Shown here piece by piece: positions 1 through 8,429 of a DNA stretch of 19,884 nt. The stretch's first letter is position 1. Each line of letters begins with the position of its first letter. A program made the translations under genes and the position numbers. Below the pieces are notes generated by a model. That model saw only the letters and a program-made list of their open reading frames with translations, ran no database searches and was not told the DNA's origin. Source of the stretch: Candidatus Magasanikbacteria bacterium CG_4_10_14_0_8_um_filter_42_12 (GTDB lineage: Bacteria; Patescibacteriota; Patescibacteriia; Magasanikbacterales; UBA922); the NCBI GenBank assembly GCA_002784795.1, contig PFLZ01000122.1, forward strand, positions 1-19,884. The letters are read 5' to 3'.

Positions 1-149
1 CCAACGACAACAGCATGAATTCCACTGCCATCAACATTCTCACAATATGCAGAAATAGCTTCACGACTGAGTTGGTGACGTATGGCATGTGATCCGTCCC
101 GGAGGGTAGAATCTATAATTTTTATTGATGATTGTATATCGTTATTCAT
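1..149 (-). CDS. mhpE: 4-hydroxy-2-oxovalerate aldolase (N-terminal part, cut by window edge)
   Basis: Only the first 49 codons lie in the window. They contain IDSTLRDGSHAIRHQ (residues 12-26), the N-terminal signature of DmpG/MhpE-type 4-hydroxy-2-oxovalerate aldolases. By family knowledge Arg17, Asp18 (metal ligand) and His21 are active-site residues. The enzyme splits 4-hydroxy-2-oxovalerate into pyruvate and acetaldehyde, or runs in reverse, and normally forms a complex with acylating acetaldehyde dehydrogenase, which is the gene just upstream here (9-base gap). The start is ATG at 149; no Shine-Dalgarno sequence precedes it and the base before the ATG is T. The setting is a glycan operon rather than an aromatic meta-cleavage pathway, so the acceptor may be a sugar precursor; that is inference. 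Other DRE-TIM aldolases such as isopropylmalate or homocitrate synthases are less likely because of the exact DGSHAIRHQ match and the partner gene. Confidence 0.9.
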   Translation of the reverse strand, partial: MNNDIQSSIKIIDSTLRDGSHAIRHQLSREAISAYCENVDGSGIHAVVV

Positions 150-158
150 AGAAGGTGC

Positions 159-1040
159 TTATGAAAGGTTAGTTCGTGCATATTTTTCTGCCATCTGCAC
201 AGCCGCAGCAGTAATAATGTCCAAATTTCCAGAATATGTCGGCAAAAAATCTCCTTTTCCAGTAACTTCTATTATCACACTCACAACACCCTCCATTTCT
301 ACAGGTCCAGCGACAAGTCTATATCCAGGGACATACTGCTGAATTACGTCTACAGCGCTCTCAATTTCTTTTTTCAATGCATCCAAGTCAGGGTGTTGAA
401 TCTTTGCATAAATTGTATTATGCATAAGGATCGGGGGTTCTGCTGGATTAAGGATAAGAATCGATTTTACTTTTGGAATACCTGTAAATTCTCGGATTGC
501 TCGCTGTGTTGTTTGGTTATACTCGTCAATATTTGCCCGAGTTCCTGGTCCTGCTGATTTTGAACTGACACTCGCAATCAGTTCAAGATATTGCGTATCA
601 GGATGAATCTTTGCGATAGCCTTTGCTATCGGGGTAGATGCTTGCCCTCCACACGTTACCAAATTAATATTTGCATCCACATCCGTTGCGATATCGTCAC
701 CATTCACAACAGGAATACACATCTCCCCAACTCGCGAAGGAGTGAGATCAATAACAAACTTTCCCAATTTTTTTAATATTGGTGCATGTATTTTGTGTAC
801 AGCAGCAGAGGTCGCATCAAATACTATCTCACAGCAATTTGGGTTTTCCAAAAGTGCATTGATAGAGTCAAAAGACACTGGCACGCCCATCTCTTTTGCG
901 AGAGCGATGCCTTTTGAATCATGATTCCTCCCCGCAAACAACGTACACTCAAGTAATTCAGAACGTTGAATTTTATAGAGAAGATCGGTACCTATATTTC
1001 CCGTACCAATAATACAAACTGGTATTTTTTTTATGTGCAT
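159..1040 (-). CDS. mhpF: acetaldehyde dehydrogenase (acylating)
   Basis: This 293-residue protein has the usual length of DmpF/MhpF, which interconverts acetaldehyde + CoA + NAD+ and acetyl-CoA + NADH and channels acetaldehyde from the partner aldolase. The Rossmann motif GTGNIG (residues 12-17) binds NAD, and the catalytic cysteine is Cys130 in NLVTCGGQAS. The motif SSKSAGPGTRANIDEY is also typical of the family. The start is ATG at 1040, 8 bases after the preceding epimerase stop; the aldolase ATG follows 9 bases after its own stop, so the pair is co-transcribed and probably forms a complex. It is the next-to-last gene visible in the surface-glycan operon. That position suggests a role in making a sugar side chain or acyl group rather than carbon catabolism, which is inference. 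Identification of the family is secure; the physiological direction and substrate are not. Confidence 0.93.
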   Translation of the reverse strand: MHIKKIPVCIIGTGNIGTDLLYKIQRSELLECTLFAGRNHDSKGIALAKEMGVPVSFDSINALLENPNCCEIVFDATSAAVHKIHAPILKKLGKFVIDLTPSRVGEMCIPVVNGDDIATDVDANINLVTCGGQASTPIAKAIAKIHPDTQYLELIASVSSKSAGPGTRANIDEYNQTTQRAIREFTGIPKVKSILILNPAEPPILMHNTIYAKIQHPDLDALKKEIESAVDVIQQYVPGYRLVAGPVEMEGVVSVIIEVTGKGDFLPTYSGNLDIITAAAVQMAEKYARTNLS

Positions 1041-1048
1041 AATACACG

Positions 1049-2011
1049 CTATTTACGTAGATATTCTAAGTACCAAGCAAATGTTTCCTGAATACTAGCA
1101 TCAAATGATGATACAGGTTTCCATTCTAACATACGTTGCGCTTTATCAAAATTCAGACTCTGCGCTGGTATTTCATTTTTTTGAGTATTCAAAATTGAAT
1201 ATGGTACATCCTTTTCTACTATCGAGCCTACTTTTGATACAAGATCCAACACAGAAAAATTATGCCCAGAACTAAAGTTGAAGGCTTCCCCTTTTGCAAT
1301 ATCAATTTTTTCTGCAAGCGTCACATATCCATCCACAACATCCTTTACATACACGTAATCACGTAAAAATGTTCCATCACTTCGAAGTTCCAGGTTTGTA
1401 CTATCAATAACAGACTTCATGATACCAGGAATAATTCGATTCATATTGAGGTCTCCTGGACCATAGATATTACCAAATCGACTCACCGTAACAGGAACAC
1501 CGTATGTTTTGAAATATGACAATGCAATCAAATCTGTACAAGATTTTGAGACATCGTAGGGGTGGTCTCCTGCAAGCGCATTATCTTCAGTCGCATTATG
1601 GCAATTTTTACCGTACGCTTTGTCACTTGACGCCACGACGACTCCCTTCACTCGAGGACTCAGTCTTGCAGCTTCTAAGACATGCACTGTCCCCATGATA
1701 TTGCTGGTAAACGTTTCATATGGATTGATAAATGACGTCTGGACGATCGCCTGAGCCCCTATATGAAAAATATAGTCTATCTCATACGCTGTCACAATGT
1801 TGAAAATTCGCTCCTTATCATTGAGGTCTCCATATACTATGGTAACACGATCTTCAAATCCTTGTTTATAAAAATATGACTTGGAATTTTTTTCTCTCAC
1901 CAAACACACGATGTTTGCCCCTTCTATCTCGAGCAGTGTTTCAACAAGGTGTGACCCAACTAATCCCGTGCCACCGGTGACAAATATATTTTTGTTTGAT
2001 AAGGAAGACAT
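1049..2011 (-). CDS. rfbG: NAD-dependent epimerase/dehydratase, probable CDP-glucose 4,6-dehydratase
   Basis: An extended short-chain dehydrogenase/reductase of 320 residues. The nucleotide-binding motif GGTGLVG is at 13-19, a SSDKAY segment at 128-133, and the catalytic Tyr152-x3-Lys156 pair in PYDVSK. The SDKxY arrangement resembles CDP-glucose 4,6-dehydratases (RfbG), in which Asp-Lys replaces the Asp-Glu of dTDP-glucose dehydratases. The gene for glucose-1-phosphate cytidylyltransferase, which makes CDP-glucose, lies two genes upstream, so the likely product is CDP-4-keto-6-deoxyglucose, the entry compound for CDP-3,6-dideoxyhexoses and branched sugars such as yersiniose. It is somewhat shorter than enterobacterial RfbG (about 360 residues), and a different NDP-sugar specificity cannot be excluded. 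It sits 8 bases after the methyltransferase gene and 8 bases before mhpF. The start is ATG at 2011, with no Shine-Dalgarno sequence. Confidence 0.8.
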   Translation of the reverse strand: MSSLSNKNIFVTGGTGLVGSHLVETLLEIEGANIVCLVREKNSKSYFYKQGFEDRVTIVYGDLNDKERIFNIVTAYEIDYIFHIGAQAIVQTSFINPYETFTSNIMGTVHVLEAARLSPRVKGVVVASSDKAYGKNCHNATEDNALAGDHPYDVSKSCTDLIALSYFKTYGVPVTVSRFGNIYGPGDLNMNRIIPGIMKSVIDSTNLELRSDGTFLRDYVYVKDVVDGYVTLAEKIDIAKGEAFNFSSGHNFSVLDLVSKVGSIVEKDVPYSILNTQKNEIPAQSLNFDKAQRMLEWKPVSSFDASIQETFAWYLEYLRK

Positions 2012-2019
2012 ATCTAGTA

Positions 2020-2685
2020 CTACTTAGTTAATTTATAAAAACTATTTGAGCCATCAAACAATACTTTTTTATATCCAAAAGGTTTCAGAAAATCACTAAA
2101 TCCTTTTCCCTCTATACATAATACACCGGCCTTATATTTATTCCAGTCATTGCCATTCAAGATTTGCATTTCAAAACCTTCAGTATCAATATTTATAAAA
2201 TCCACGTATGTCAATTGATTTTCTTCAAATAATTTCTTCAATGTCGTAACTGGTATTTTTTTGGATTCCAAATCATAATTTCGTTTGTCATATATTTCCT
2301 GTGAAAATGTAAATCCGGTTGTTTCTCCGATCGATGCATCTGGTTTATAAAAAAAATCAAACTCTCCTTCTTTATCAGCTAGACCCACATTATAATTTTT
2401 ATCTTCGGGTCTACTTCTGAGAAACAGAAGGTAATTCTCGTAATTTGGTTCGACATTCAGCCCCCTCCACCCACGCTCATAAAAAAGTTTTGTAACACTG
2501 AGTGCATCCGGATGATTTGCTCCCACGTCAATGTATGACCCTATTTTTTTACACCCTAAAAATATATCAATTAGCATATCTTCTTTATTCTGAGCATATG
2601 TAACTAAATTTGTGGAAAAAAATTTTATGTACAAATATGCTTTTCTGTGAAAAAATTGATATTTAATTTTTTTGAATATATCCAT
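2020..2685 (-). CDS. FkbM-family SAM-dependent methyltransferase
   Basis: A 221-residue protein with the FkbM methyltransferase layout: AQNKEDMLID near the N-terminus, the SAM-binding motif YIDVGANHPDALS, WRGLNVEPN as the acidic strand-2 end, and DFINIDTEGFEMQIL, the highly conserved FkbM motif. Members put O-methyl groups on sugars or other secreted small molecules, so a methylated sugar in the glycan is the likely outcome. I place the start at ATG 2685 rather than a TTG at 2694, because it is an ATG with the upstream T seen at the other starts here; the TTG would abut the rfbF stop directly. The gene lies between rfbF and the dehydratase, so the CDP-sugar or the finished glycan is a plausible acceptor. 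The family call is firm; the substrate is unknown. Confidence 0.88.
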   Translation of the reverse strand: MDIFKKIKYQFFHRKAYLYIKFFSTNLVTYAQNKEDMLIDIFLGCKKIGSYIDVGANHPDALSVTKLFYERGWRGLNVEPNYENYLLFLRSRPEDKNYNVGLADKEGEFDFFYKPDASIGETTGFTFSQEIYDKRNYDLESKKIPVTTLKKLFEENQLTYVDFINIDTEGFEMQILNGNDWNKYKAGVLCIEGKGFSDFLKPFGYKKVLFDGSNSFYKLTK

Positions 2686-2694
2686 ACTATACAA

Positions 2695-3477
2695 TTACCA
2701 AATTTTCCAAAATGCACCTTGATCCCATATCTTGTTCAGCTCCTCTACTTCTTTATAGGTATCCATGCACTTCCATCTACCCAAATGCTTATATACTGAC
2801 ATTTGCTGCATTTCTGCCAATCTTGGAAAAATGTTTTCAATCATACTATGTGGTTCTATCATGTTCAATACCTCGTTTTTAAATATCATAAACCCACCGT
2901 TAATATACTCTTTTGATTTGTTGTCTGTATCGTGAGTGACTTTGTGTTGATAAAAACTTTTTAATTTTTTTCTTGACTCATCTATATCAAGAAACCCAAA
3001 TCGTGTACTCGGAATCACGGCCGTGATAGTCCCTAATGTCTGTTGTGACGTATGAAATCCAAGCAGTGCATGAATATTAATATCGGCCACACCATCTCCA
3101 TATGTAACCATAAAATCCTCATCACCAATATATGGAGCAACACGACGTACTCGTTCCCCTGTCAGACTATCTTCCCCTGTTTCTACAAATGTAATCTTAA
3201 AATCATCACAATCGTTATTATGAAATATCAGGTTTCCTGTTTTGGTGTCAAGAGTAAAATTATTCACAAATGATCTTTCGTTCAAAAAATACTCTTTTAT
3301 CATATTTCCCTTGTATCCAAGCGCTACGATAAATTCATTAAATCCATACTGTGCATAGATCTTCATGATATGCCACAAAATAGGCTTACCTCCAACGAGT
3401 ACCAACGGCTTTGGTTTGAATTCTGTCTCCTCCTTCATGCGAGTACCAGTCCCTCCACAGAGAATTACTGTTTTCAT
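2695..3477 (-). CDS. rfbF: glucose-1-phosphate cytidylyltransferase
   Basis: This protein (260 residues from ATG 3477) matches RfbF along its length. It has the nucleotidyltransferase signature CGGTGTRM (residues 7-14), KPKPLV with the conserved lysine, GKPILWHIMKIY, and the metal-site segment TYGDGVAD (both aspartates present). RfbF uses CTP and glucose-1-phosphate to make CDP-glucose, the substrate of the dehydratase encoded two genes downstream. An alternative start lies two codons upstream at 3483; I prefer 3477 because family members begin MKxVIL and because only this ATG has a T before it. The gene begins 21 bases after the glycosyltransferase stop and ends 9 bases before the methyltransferase ATG. 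There is no Shine-Dalgarno sequence. This is one of the most secure assignments in the operon. Confidence 0.92.
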   Translation of the reverse strand: MKTVILCGGTGTRMKEETEFKPKPLVLVGGKPILWHIMKIYAQYGFNEFIVALGYKGNMIKEYFLNERSFVNNFTLDTKTGNLIFHNNDCDDFKITFVETGEDSLTGERVRRVAPYIGDEDFMVTYGDGVADINIHALLGFHTSQQTLGTITAVIPSTRFGFLDIDESRKKLKSFYQHKVTHDTDNKSKEYINGGFMIFKNEVLNMIEPHSMIENIFPRLAEMQQMSVYKHLGRWKCMDTYKEVEELNKIWDQGAFWKIW

Positions 3478-3498
3478 ATTCATTTTAATAAAAATTAA

Positions 3499-4359
3499 CT
3501 ATTTTAAATCCATATATGGAACATCCTTTTTCCCTCGAAGCTTCAATGAACATCCACGCAGAACTATAAAACTATTCAGCACCAGTCTATTTATCCATTT
3601 TGTAACTGAAATATTCCTTGTGTAAGTCATTTTGTCATTTACATACCTAAGGCGCCGATAGTTCATTCTTATTTTCAAAATATTATTTGCAGTACTTACA
3701 TCCAAATCACCAATTTTTTTTCTTAGAAATATATTTAACAAAGTAAGATCATGTCGAAACTGTACACACCCCCTTACAAATATATTTTTATCTTTATCTT
3801 TATTTCTCCAAGCATCTCTTTTCGAGAAACCAAGACTAAGACCTGCAACTGCTGCGTCATATGTGCACATAGCGACCTCGTGCACCTCTTCTGAACTATC
3901 GAATCCAAATACCCCCGCGTCTACACAACTTTCATTATAAAATTTATTATTTATCTGAAAAAGTCTTTTATACTCGATCGGGACAATATCACTTAGACTT
4001 ACCCCCTGATCAATAACAAAATATCCATTTTTTTGTATTGCTGCAAATGTTGCATCGAGAGCTCCTCCTATCTGACACCCCGCATCAAGATACAAATTAT
4101 ACATGGCTAGCGGTTTGGTGAAAATGTACGTTTTCCACGTATAGCACGATCTCCAGTGTGGACAAAACTGTGGCATATTAATAACGTATACTGATTTAAC
4201 ATGTTCCAATTCTTTCCGGAATGTATAAGATAAACCCAAATCATATACAAAAATATCGATGTTTTCATCATAGTTAGCACGAATTGAATTTATCAAGTTC
4301 AGTACTGAGGGGAAAAACTTATTGGAAACTGCAGTAATGATAGCCTTATTCTTTTTCAT
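3499..4359 (-). CDS. putative glycosyltransferase (GT-A-like, weakly recognisable)
   Basis: A 286-residue protein starting MKKNKAIITAVSNKFFPSVL. The pattern of an N-terminal beta-strand/helix, IDIFVYDLG, and then NLYLDAGCQIGG (Asp92) resembles GT8-type glycosyltransferases, in which an aspartate motif binds metal and nucleotide-sugar. The conventional DxD is here DAG. There is no signal peptide or membrane segment. The C-terminal 90 residues are basic (RKKIGDLD, RMNYRRLR, KLRGKK), as expected for a peripheral enzyme at the cytoplasmic membrane. It overlaps the flippase gene by 14 bases, implying coupled expression, and precedes rfbF. A role in assembling the repeat unit before flipping is a reasonable inference; donor and acceptor are unknown, and a non-catalytic homologue is possible given the altered DxD. 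Confidence 0.6.
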   Translation of the reverse strand: MKKNKAIITAVSNKFFPSVLNLINSIRANYDENIDIFVYDLGLSYTFRKELEHVKSVYVINMPQFCPHWRSCYTWKTYIFTKPLAMYNLYLDAGCQIGGALDATFAAIQKNGYFVIDQGVSLSDIVPIEYKRLFQINNKFYNESCVDAGVFGFDSSEEVHEVAMCTYDAAVAGLSLGFSKRDAWRNKDKDKNIFVRGCVQFRHDLTLLNIFLRKKIGDLDVSTANNILKIRMNYRRLRYVNDKMTYTRNISVTKWINRLVLNSFIVLRGCSLKLRGKKDVPYMDLK

Positions 4360-5701
4360 ATGATAAATATTTTTTGGGTAATAGTAATGCCTTTATCATA
4401 AGCAAACTTTGCTTTCTCGTACTACGAAACAGCACTGTCGAAAATGGAATTGTCGCATATGAAATTAATGTTGCGATAGCCGCTCCATTGATACCCCACT
4501 TTGGAATAAACAATATATTCAAAGCGACATTCAAACACATCGCTATTAGATTTATCATAAACGTAATTTTTGTTAACTTGTCATGTACAAGCACTTGATT
4601 GACCACGACACCAAGCATACTAAAAATCCCTGCCCATACATAGATCTTCAAGACAGGTCCTGCCGCAATATAATCTATACCATACAATAATTGTATTATC
4701 CAGCCAGATAAGAAGGTAATCGGTAAAATAATAAACAAAGACACATAAAAGGACACCGAATACAACTTTGCAAGTCTCGCTTCATACAATGGTATACTCG
4801 AAATACGTGCATTCACGACCGCAGGAAAGAGTGACCCCGCAATCGTTGCTGGTATAAAATACCAAATTTCTGCGAGACGTACAGCGGCATCGTATATACC
4901 AACTGATGATCGATTGAGTAAATGGTTGATCATTACTTGATCAATACGCATATACACAACTGTAAATGCGGTTGAAAGAATAAGTGGCCAAGATTGTCCA
5001 AGTATCCTTTTGGCAGTATCAAAACGAAATGTCCAATCAAAAATACTTTGATTATATTTGAAGAACAGAAAAATATATCCACATGCAGTGATACCATTTT
5101 CCAAGATAAATACACCAATAAAATACTCTACATCCAAACCTGTATACAATACAAGCACTTTTACTGCAGACAAAAATATATTAATTACAAACCCACTAAT
5201 CACAACTGGACGTGAAAAAACCTTTGCTTGAAAATACAGGTTTATGACAAAAAATGATTGAAATACTAATGAACCTGCTGACAACATAATCATTAACGAC
5301 GTATTAAATGTATCGTGAATGATGATTACCGAGATAAACGTGAGTATGATGGCTAATGTAGCACCTACCAGTTTAAGATAAAACCCAGTTCCTAACAGTT
5401 CATTTTTTTTTTCTGGATGCTCTATTAAATCTATATAGAGAATACCGTCCACACCAAGACTCGCAATAAATCCAAACAACCCAACATAACTAAGTACATA
5501 ACTGACAAAACCATAGTCACTTGGGCCAAGCGTACGTATGACATATATATTTACAAAAAAAGCAACGAATAACGATAATACGCGTCCAGCTAGGTTCCAT
5601 CCGGTATGAAAAAAATACCGTTTCGGGCCTTCTTGCAACAATTTTGCGAACATAACATTTGGAAGTATCCAACTTGCAATGGCCTTCAATCTTACATTCA
5701 T
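4346..5701 (-). CDS. Wzx-type polysaccharide flippase
   Basis: A 451-residue protein dominated by hydrophobic segments, about 12-14 likely transmembrane helices. It starts with a short basic leader and GRVLSLFVAFFVNIYVIRTLGPSDYGFVSY, which contains the RTLGPSDYG motif typical of polysaccharide-biosynthesis/MviN-like flippases of the MOP superfamily. Such proteins move undecaprenyl-linked glycan units across the cytoplasmic membrane, so this gene marks the operon as a glycan export locus. The basic C-terminus (STRKQ, LLPKKYLSYEKE) should be cytoplasmic. Its ATG at 5701 overlaps the upstream stop as ATGA, and its 3' end overlaps the glycosyltransferase gene by 14 bases. No Wzy polymerase lies in this operon; the ligase-like protein at 13886-15943 is the only related candidate in the window. 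Confidence 0.9.
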   Translation of the reverse strand: MNVRLKAIASWILPNVMFAKLLQEGPKRYFFHTGWNLAGRVLSLFVAFFVNIYVIRTLGPSDYGFVSYVLSYVGLFGFIASLGVDGILYIDLIEHPEKKNELLGTGFYLKLVGATLAIILTFISVIIIHDTFNTSLMIMLSAGSLVFQSFFVINLYFQAKVFSRPVVISGFVINIFLSAVKVLVLYTGLDVEYFIGVFILENGITACGYIFLFFKYNQSIFDWTFRFDTAKRILGQSWPLILSTAFTVVYMRIDQVMINHLLNRSSVGIYDAAVRLAEIWYFIPATIAGSLFPAVVNARISSIPLYEARLAKLYSVSFYVSLFIILPITFLSGWIIQLLYGIDYIAAGPVLKIYVWAGIFSMLGVVVNQVLVHDKLTKITFMINLIAMCLNVALNILFIPKWGINGAAIATLISYATIPFSTVLFRSTRKQSLLMIKALLLPKKYLSYEKE

Positions 5702-6783
5702 ATACTATTTTTTTTTCTCACAGACTGAGAAAAGGCTTTCATTTCTTCTGGTGTACCAAATATTTCATGCTCCTTCACAGGTACATTGATAATTTTCTTT
5801 CCAGAGGATATAAGTGTATTGTACAGAGGGGCAACATAGAATTCTCCACTGTGCACACTACCATCTTCGATCATCCTTTCAGCGGCTCTAACAAAATCAC
5901 ATCCTCGTTTAAAGTAGTACATCCCAGTGGTGGCATATTCAGAAATAACTTTCTTTTCAGCAGTCTCACACACGTACCCATATTTATCAAGACCAACATA
6001 GCTATATCGAGGATCAGAAGATTTAAAAGTGGTAAGAGCACCATCTGGATTTAGTTTCAAAATTTGCTCCAAAATGTTTGAACTGGTATAGCTATCGCAA
6101 TTGTAAATAAATAGTGGATTCAAATTATGTATAAATGGTTTTGCCGCTAAACATGTTTCAGCTTGTCCTCGTGTAGGGTTATCGAGTAATATAAGCTCGA
6201 TTGATGAGCCATAAAGGTCCTTCAGTTTCTTTCCGAGACTGAATTTTTCGTCATGTTCTTTCTGCAGCACAAAAATAATTTTCTTGTTTAGGATACCTTT
6301 AAAAAAATCAAAGGAATCCATCGCCCATTCAATCATATATCGCCCATCTATTTCTATAATCGGCTTAGGAATATCTATTCCCGCCTTTGTAAATCTAGAG
6401 CCAAGTCCAGCAATAGGAATCAATATATTGTACTGCTTGTTATCAAAATATGAGTGATCAATACTCTTCCAATCTACGAAAGTGTATGCTAAATCATCAA
6501 TATACGCTTCAGCATATGGCTTCCCAAAATATATTTCATCGTATGGGATGTTATTCATCTGTAACCAATCAAGTGTTTTTTTTCCAATTTTCGCCATTAC
6601 CTTCCCCTGAACACCATCACAAGTTTTCATATGGCGGGCAGTCTGTAGAATAATATAATGCCCAGCATCCTTAAGCGCATTTAATTTTGCTAAAGCACCC
6701 GGGTTCACTTTTACTTCACTGTAATCTTGATTGTGCTTTCTCAACTCACATATCGTGCCGTCGAGATCTATCATTATTCTCAT
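5698..6783 (-). CDS. bifunctional HAD phosphatase / sugar nucleotidyltransferase
   Basis: Two enzymes in one chain of 361 residues. Residues 1-105 are a small HAD phosphatase: DLDGT (Asp6, Asp8) is motif I, LQTARH near 47-51 is motif II, Lys88 in FGKP is motif III, and Asp96-Asp97 in YIDDLA is motif IV. Residues 118-350 are a nucleotidyltransferase with an intact signature: IAGLGSRF (124-131), IPKPII (Lys140), RGQAETCLAA, and the metal aspartate Asp229 in YNCDSYTS. This suggests that a sugar or polyol phosphate is dephosphorylated and/or an NDP-activated building block is made. Both junctions are ATGA overlaps, with the kinase fusion upstream and the flippase downstream, so all three are translationally coupled. 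All catalytic residues I can check are present. The substrate is unknown. Confidence 0.82.
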   Translation of the reverse strand: MRIMIDLDGTICELRKHNQDYSEVKVNPGALAKLNALKDAGHYIILQTARHMKTCDGVQGKVMAKIGKKTLDWLQMNNIPYDEIYFGKPYAEAYIDDLAYTFVDWKSIDHSYFDNKQYNILIPIAGLGSRFTKAGIDIPKPIIEIDGRYMIEWAMDSFDFFKGILNKKIIFVLQKEHDEKFSLGKKLKDLYGSSIELILLDNPTRGQAETCLAAKPFIHNLNPLFIYNCDSYTSSNILEQILKLNPDGALTTFKSSDPRYSYVGLDKYGYVCETAEKKVISEYATTGMYYFKRGCDFVRAAERMIEDGSVHSGEFYVAPLYNTLISSGKKIINVPVKEHEIFGTPEEMKAFSQSVRKKNSI

Positions 6784-8429
6784 ACTAGTGCATTATTTAT
6801 TAATTTTATACCAATAGCAAACATGGCTTTTTGTCGATTTTTTTCTTCTGCATGTAGTGGAATCATTGACAAAAATAGTAAAGCTTCAATAAGTTTTATT
6901 TTCTGTATACTGAATCCTGCTCCTTCAAGTTGTGTATCAAAATATTTTGCTACCTCAACGTTTATTTGATCTGTAAACACATCTAGGGTATACACTCCCA
7001 ATTCCTTTTCTTCAAGCCTAAACAAATCACTCACAATGAAGTCATAAAAACTTGTAAAGCTGTGTCGCAACTTAGCAACATCATACTTTATATCTCCATA
7101 CACAGAAGTTTTTCCAAAACTTCCACGTGGATCAATTAATTTAAAAATGCGGCTTCCTGGATCAAACAAAATATTACTGAGGCATAAGTCACCGTGTATC
7201 ACACCCGATTCTTCCTTGTTGTAAAGCATGTTCAACTTGCTTTCTATCTCTGGTAACAGAGACGTTATGTTTTTATATGTTTCCCCATTTATGCTTATAG
7301 TTGGAAGAGCTAATACTTCTTTCCATGAATCATATTCCTTTAACTGTGCAAGCCGCCTTTTTGTTTTCCCTATATAAACTTCACGATAGTCCTCAATCGG
7401 AATGTCAACACGATATGAACTAAATAATTTAATTATTCTAAATAAATCTGCAATGATGATTTTCCAAATTCTTATATCTATCGATCCAAAAAGATAATAA
7501 TCAGCAAGTGATTGGTACCCATAATATTCTAGAGAATAGTTGGCATCTGATGATGATATGTGATGATGTACAAGCCTTGGAGAAAATATTTTTATCTCAT
7601 CTGGTATATTAAGAAACCAATTTATCTCATCAATTATTTTTTTAGTATTACTGCTAGTTTTGTTTATAGTTCCATAAAAATCATCATATACAATCGTATT
7701 AAAATTCCTTACTCGCAAAAAATATATTTTAGCTTTATAATAGTTTTCGATATTTCCACAGTCGTACCATCTTTTTGCAGTAACCAAGGTTATTCTCTCT
7801 TTCTCAACATATATTTCAATAATATGTTTCATTTCAATCCTTGGTGTTGATTTCTCTAATACTTTACATACATCTCGCAAGTCCTCTCCAGACTTAAAAA
7901 AATATATACCTGACAACACACTACCTTTCCCTGAATATATGGCGGGCTTGTCTATTAAGGTATATCTATCCTGATCAGAAACTTCTATAAAACACCATTT
8001 ATTACTATCGTCATATTGACTGGAAACAACAAAAAAGTTCCCCTCAAAATTCATTACATCCTTGCAAATTGTATCTCCCAAATAAACAAGATAGGAATTT
8101 GCACTGTACGATGCTTCTACTCCTAAATTTACAGAATATCCCACTCCTTTTTCTGGTTTGTCATTATAAATAATTTTAATATTTGTTTTATTTTGAAATT
8201 TTCTCAAAAGGTATTTTTCTGTATGTGTATCGGCCTTACTAAGAATTACAGCGAGATCAAAGATACCTCTTTCGAGAAGATCTTCCACGATGTATCCAAT
8301 AACAGGCTTACCATTAATAGGAAGCATTGCATCAGGGAGACTGCTATTTTGCATTATTCCATTGGTGGATACACCAGCCGCTGGCACTATTGCAAAAATC
8401 TTTGTAGGTGCTGTATCTATGTTTGTCAT
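6780..8429 (-). CDS. degenerate nucleotidyltransferase fused to an APH/choline-kinase-like phosphotransferase
   Basis: A 549-residue two-domain protein. Residues 10-240 follow the sugar nucleotidyltransferase fold (VPAAGVSTNGIMQNSS, MLPINGKPVIGYIVEDLL, VYLGDT with Asp119, WYDCGNIENYYKAK). However, the usual GxGxR loop reads GVSTN, with no arginine at that place, and the usual PK reads PD (Asp33), so the catalytic lysine is missing. Residues 260-549 contain a kinase domain with Brenner's motif HGDLCLSN (His412, Asp414, Asn419) and the metal-binding LIDPRGSFG (Asp433), followed by YDVAKLRHS, as in phosphotransferases of capsule clusters. I choose ATG 8429, because it overlaps the upstream stop as ATGA like its neighbours and has a preceding T; an ATG at 8447 has neither. 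The kinase probably phosphorylates a sugar or small polyol; the first domain may be regulatory or merely divergent. Confidence 0.78.
   Translation of the reverse strand: MTNIDTAPTKIFAIVPAAGVSTNGIMQNSSLPDAMLPINGKPVIGYIVEDLLERGIFDLAVILSKADTHTEKYLLRKFQNKTNIKIIYNDKPEKGVGYSVNLGVEASYSANSYLVYLGDTICKDVMNFEGNFFVVSSQYDDSNKWCFIEVSDQDRYTLIDKPAIYSGKGSVLSGIYFFKSGEDLRDVCKVLEKSTPRIEMKHIIEIYVEKERITLVTAKRWYDCGNIENYYKAKIYFLRVRNFNTIVYDDFYGTINKTSSNTKKIIDEINWFLNIPDEIKIFSPRLVHHHISSSDANYSLEYYGYQSLADYYLFGSIDIRIWKIIIADLFRIIKLFSSYRVDIPIEDYREVYIGKTKRRLAQLKEYDSWKEVLALPTISINGETYKNITSLLPEIESKLNMLYNKEESGVIHGDLCLSNILFDPGSRIFKLIDPRGSFGKTSVYGDIKYDVAKLRHSFTSFYDFIVSDLFRLEEKELGVYTLDVFTDQINVEVAKYFDTQLEGAGFSIQKIKLIEALLFLSMIPLHAEEKNRQKAMFAIGIKLINNALV

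Noticed and set aside
159..1040. The acetaldehyde dehydrogenase gene as sign of an aromatic catabolic cluster
   Set aside because: No other meta-cleavage gene is visible and all upstream operon partners are glycan genes; the left side of the window would be needed to revisit this.
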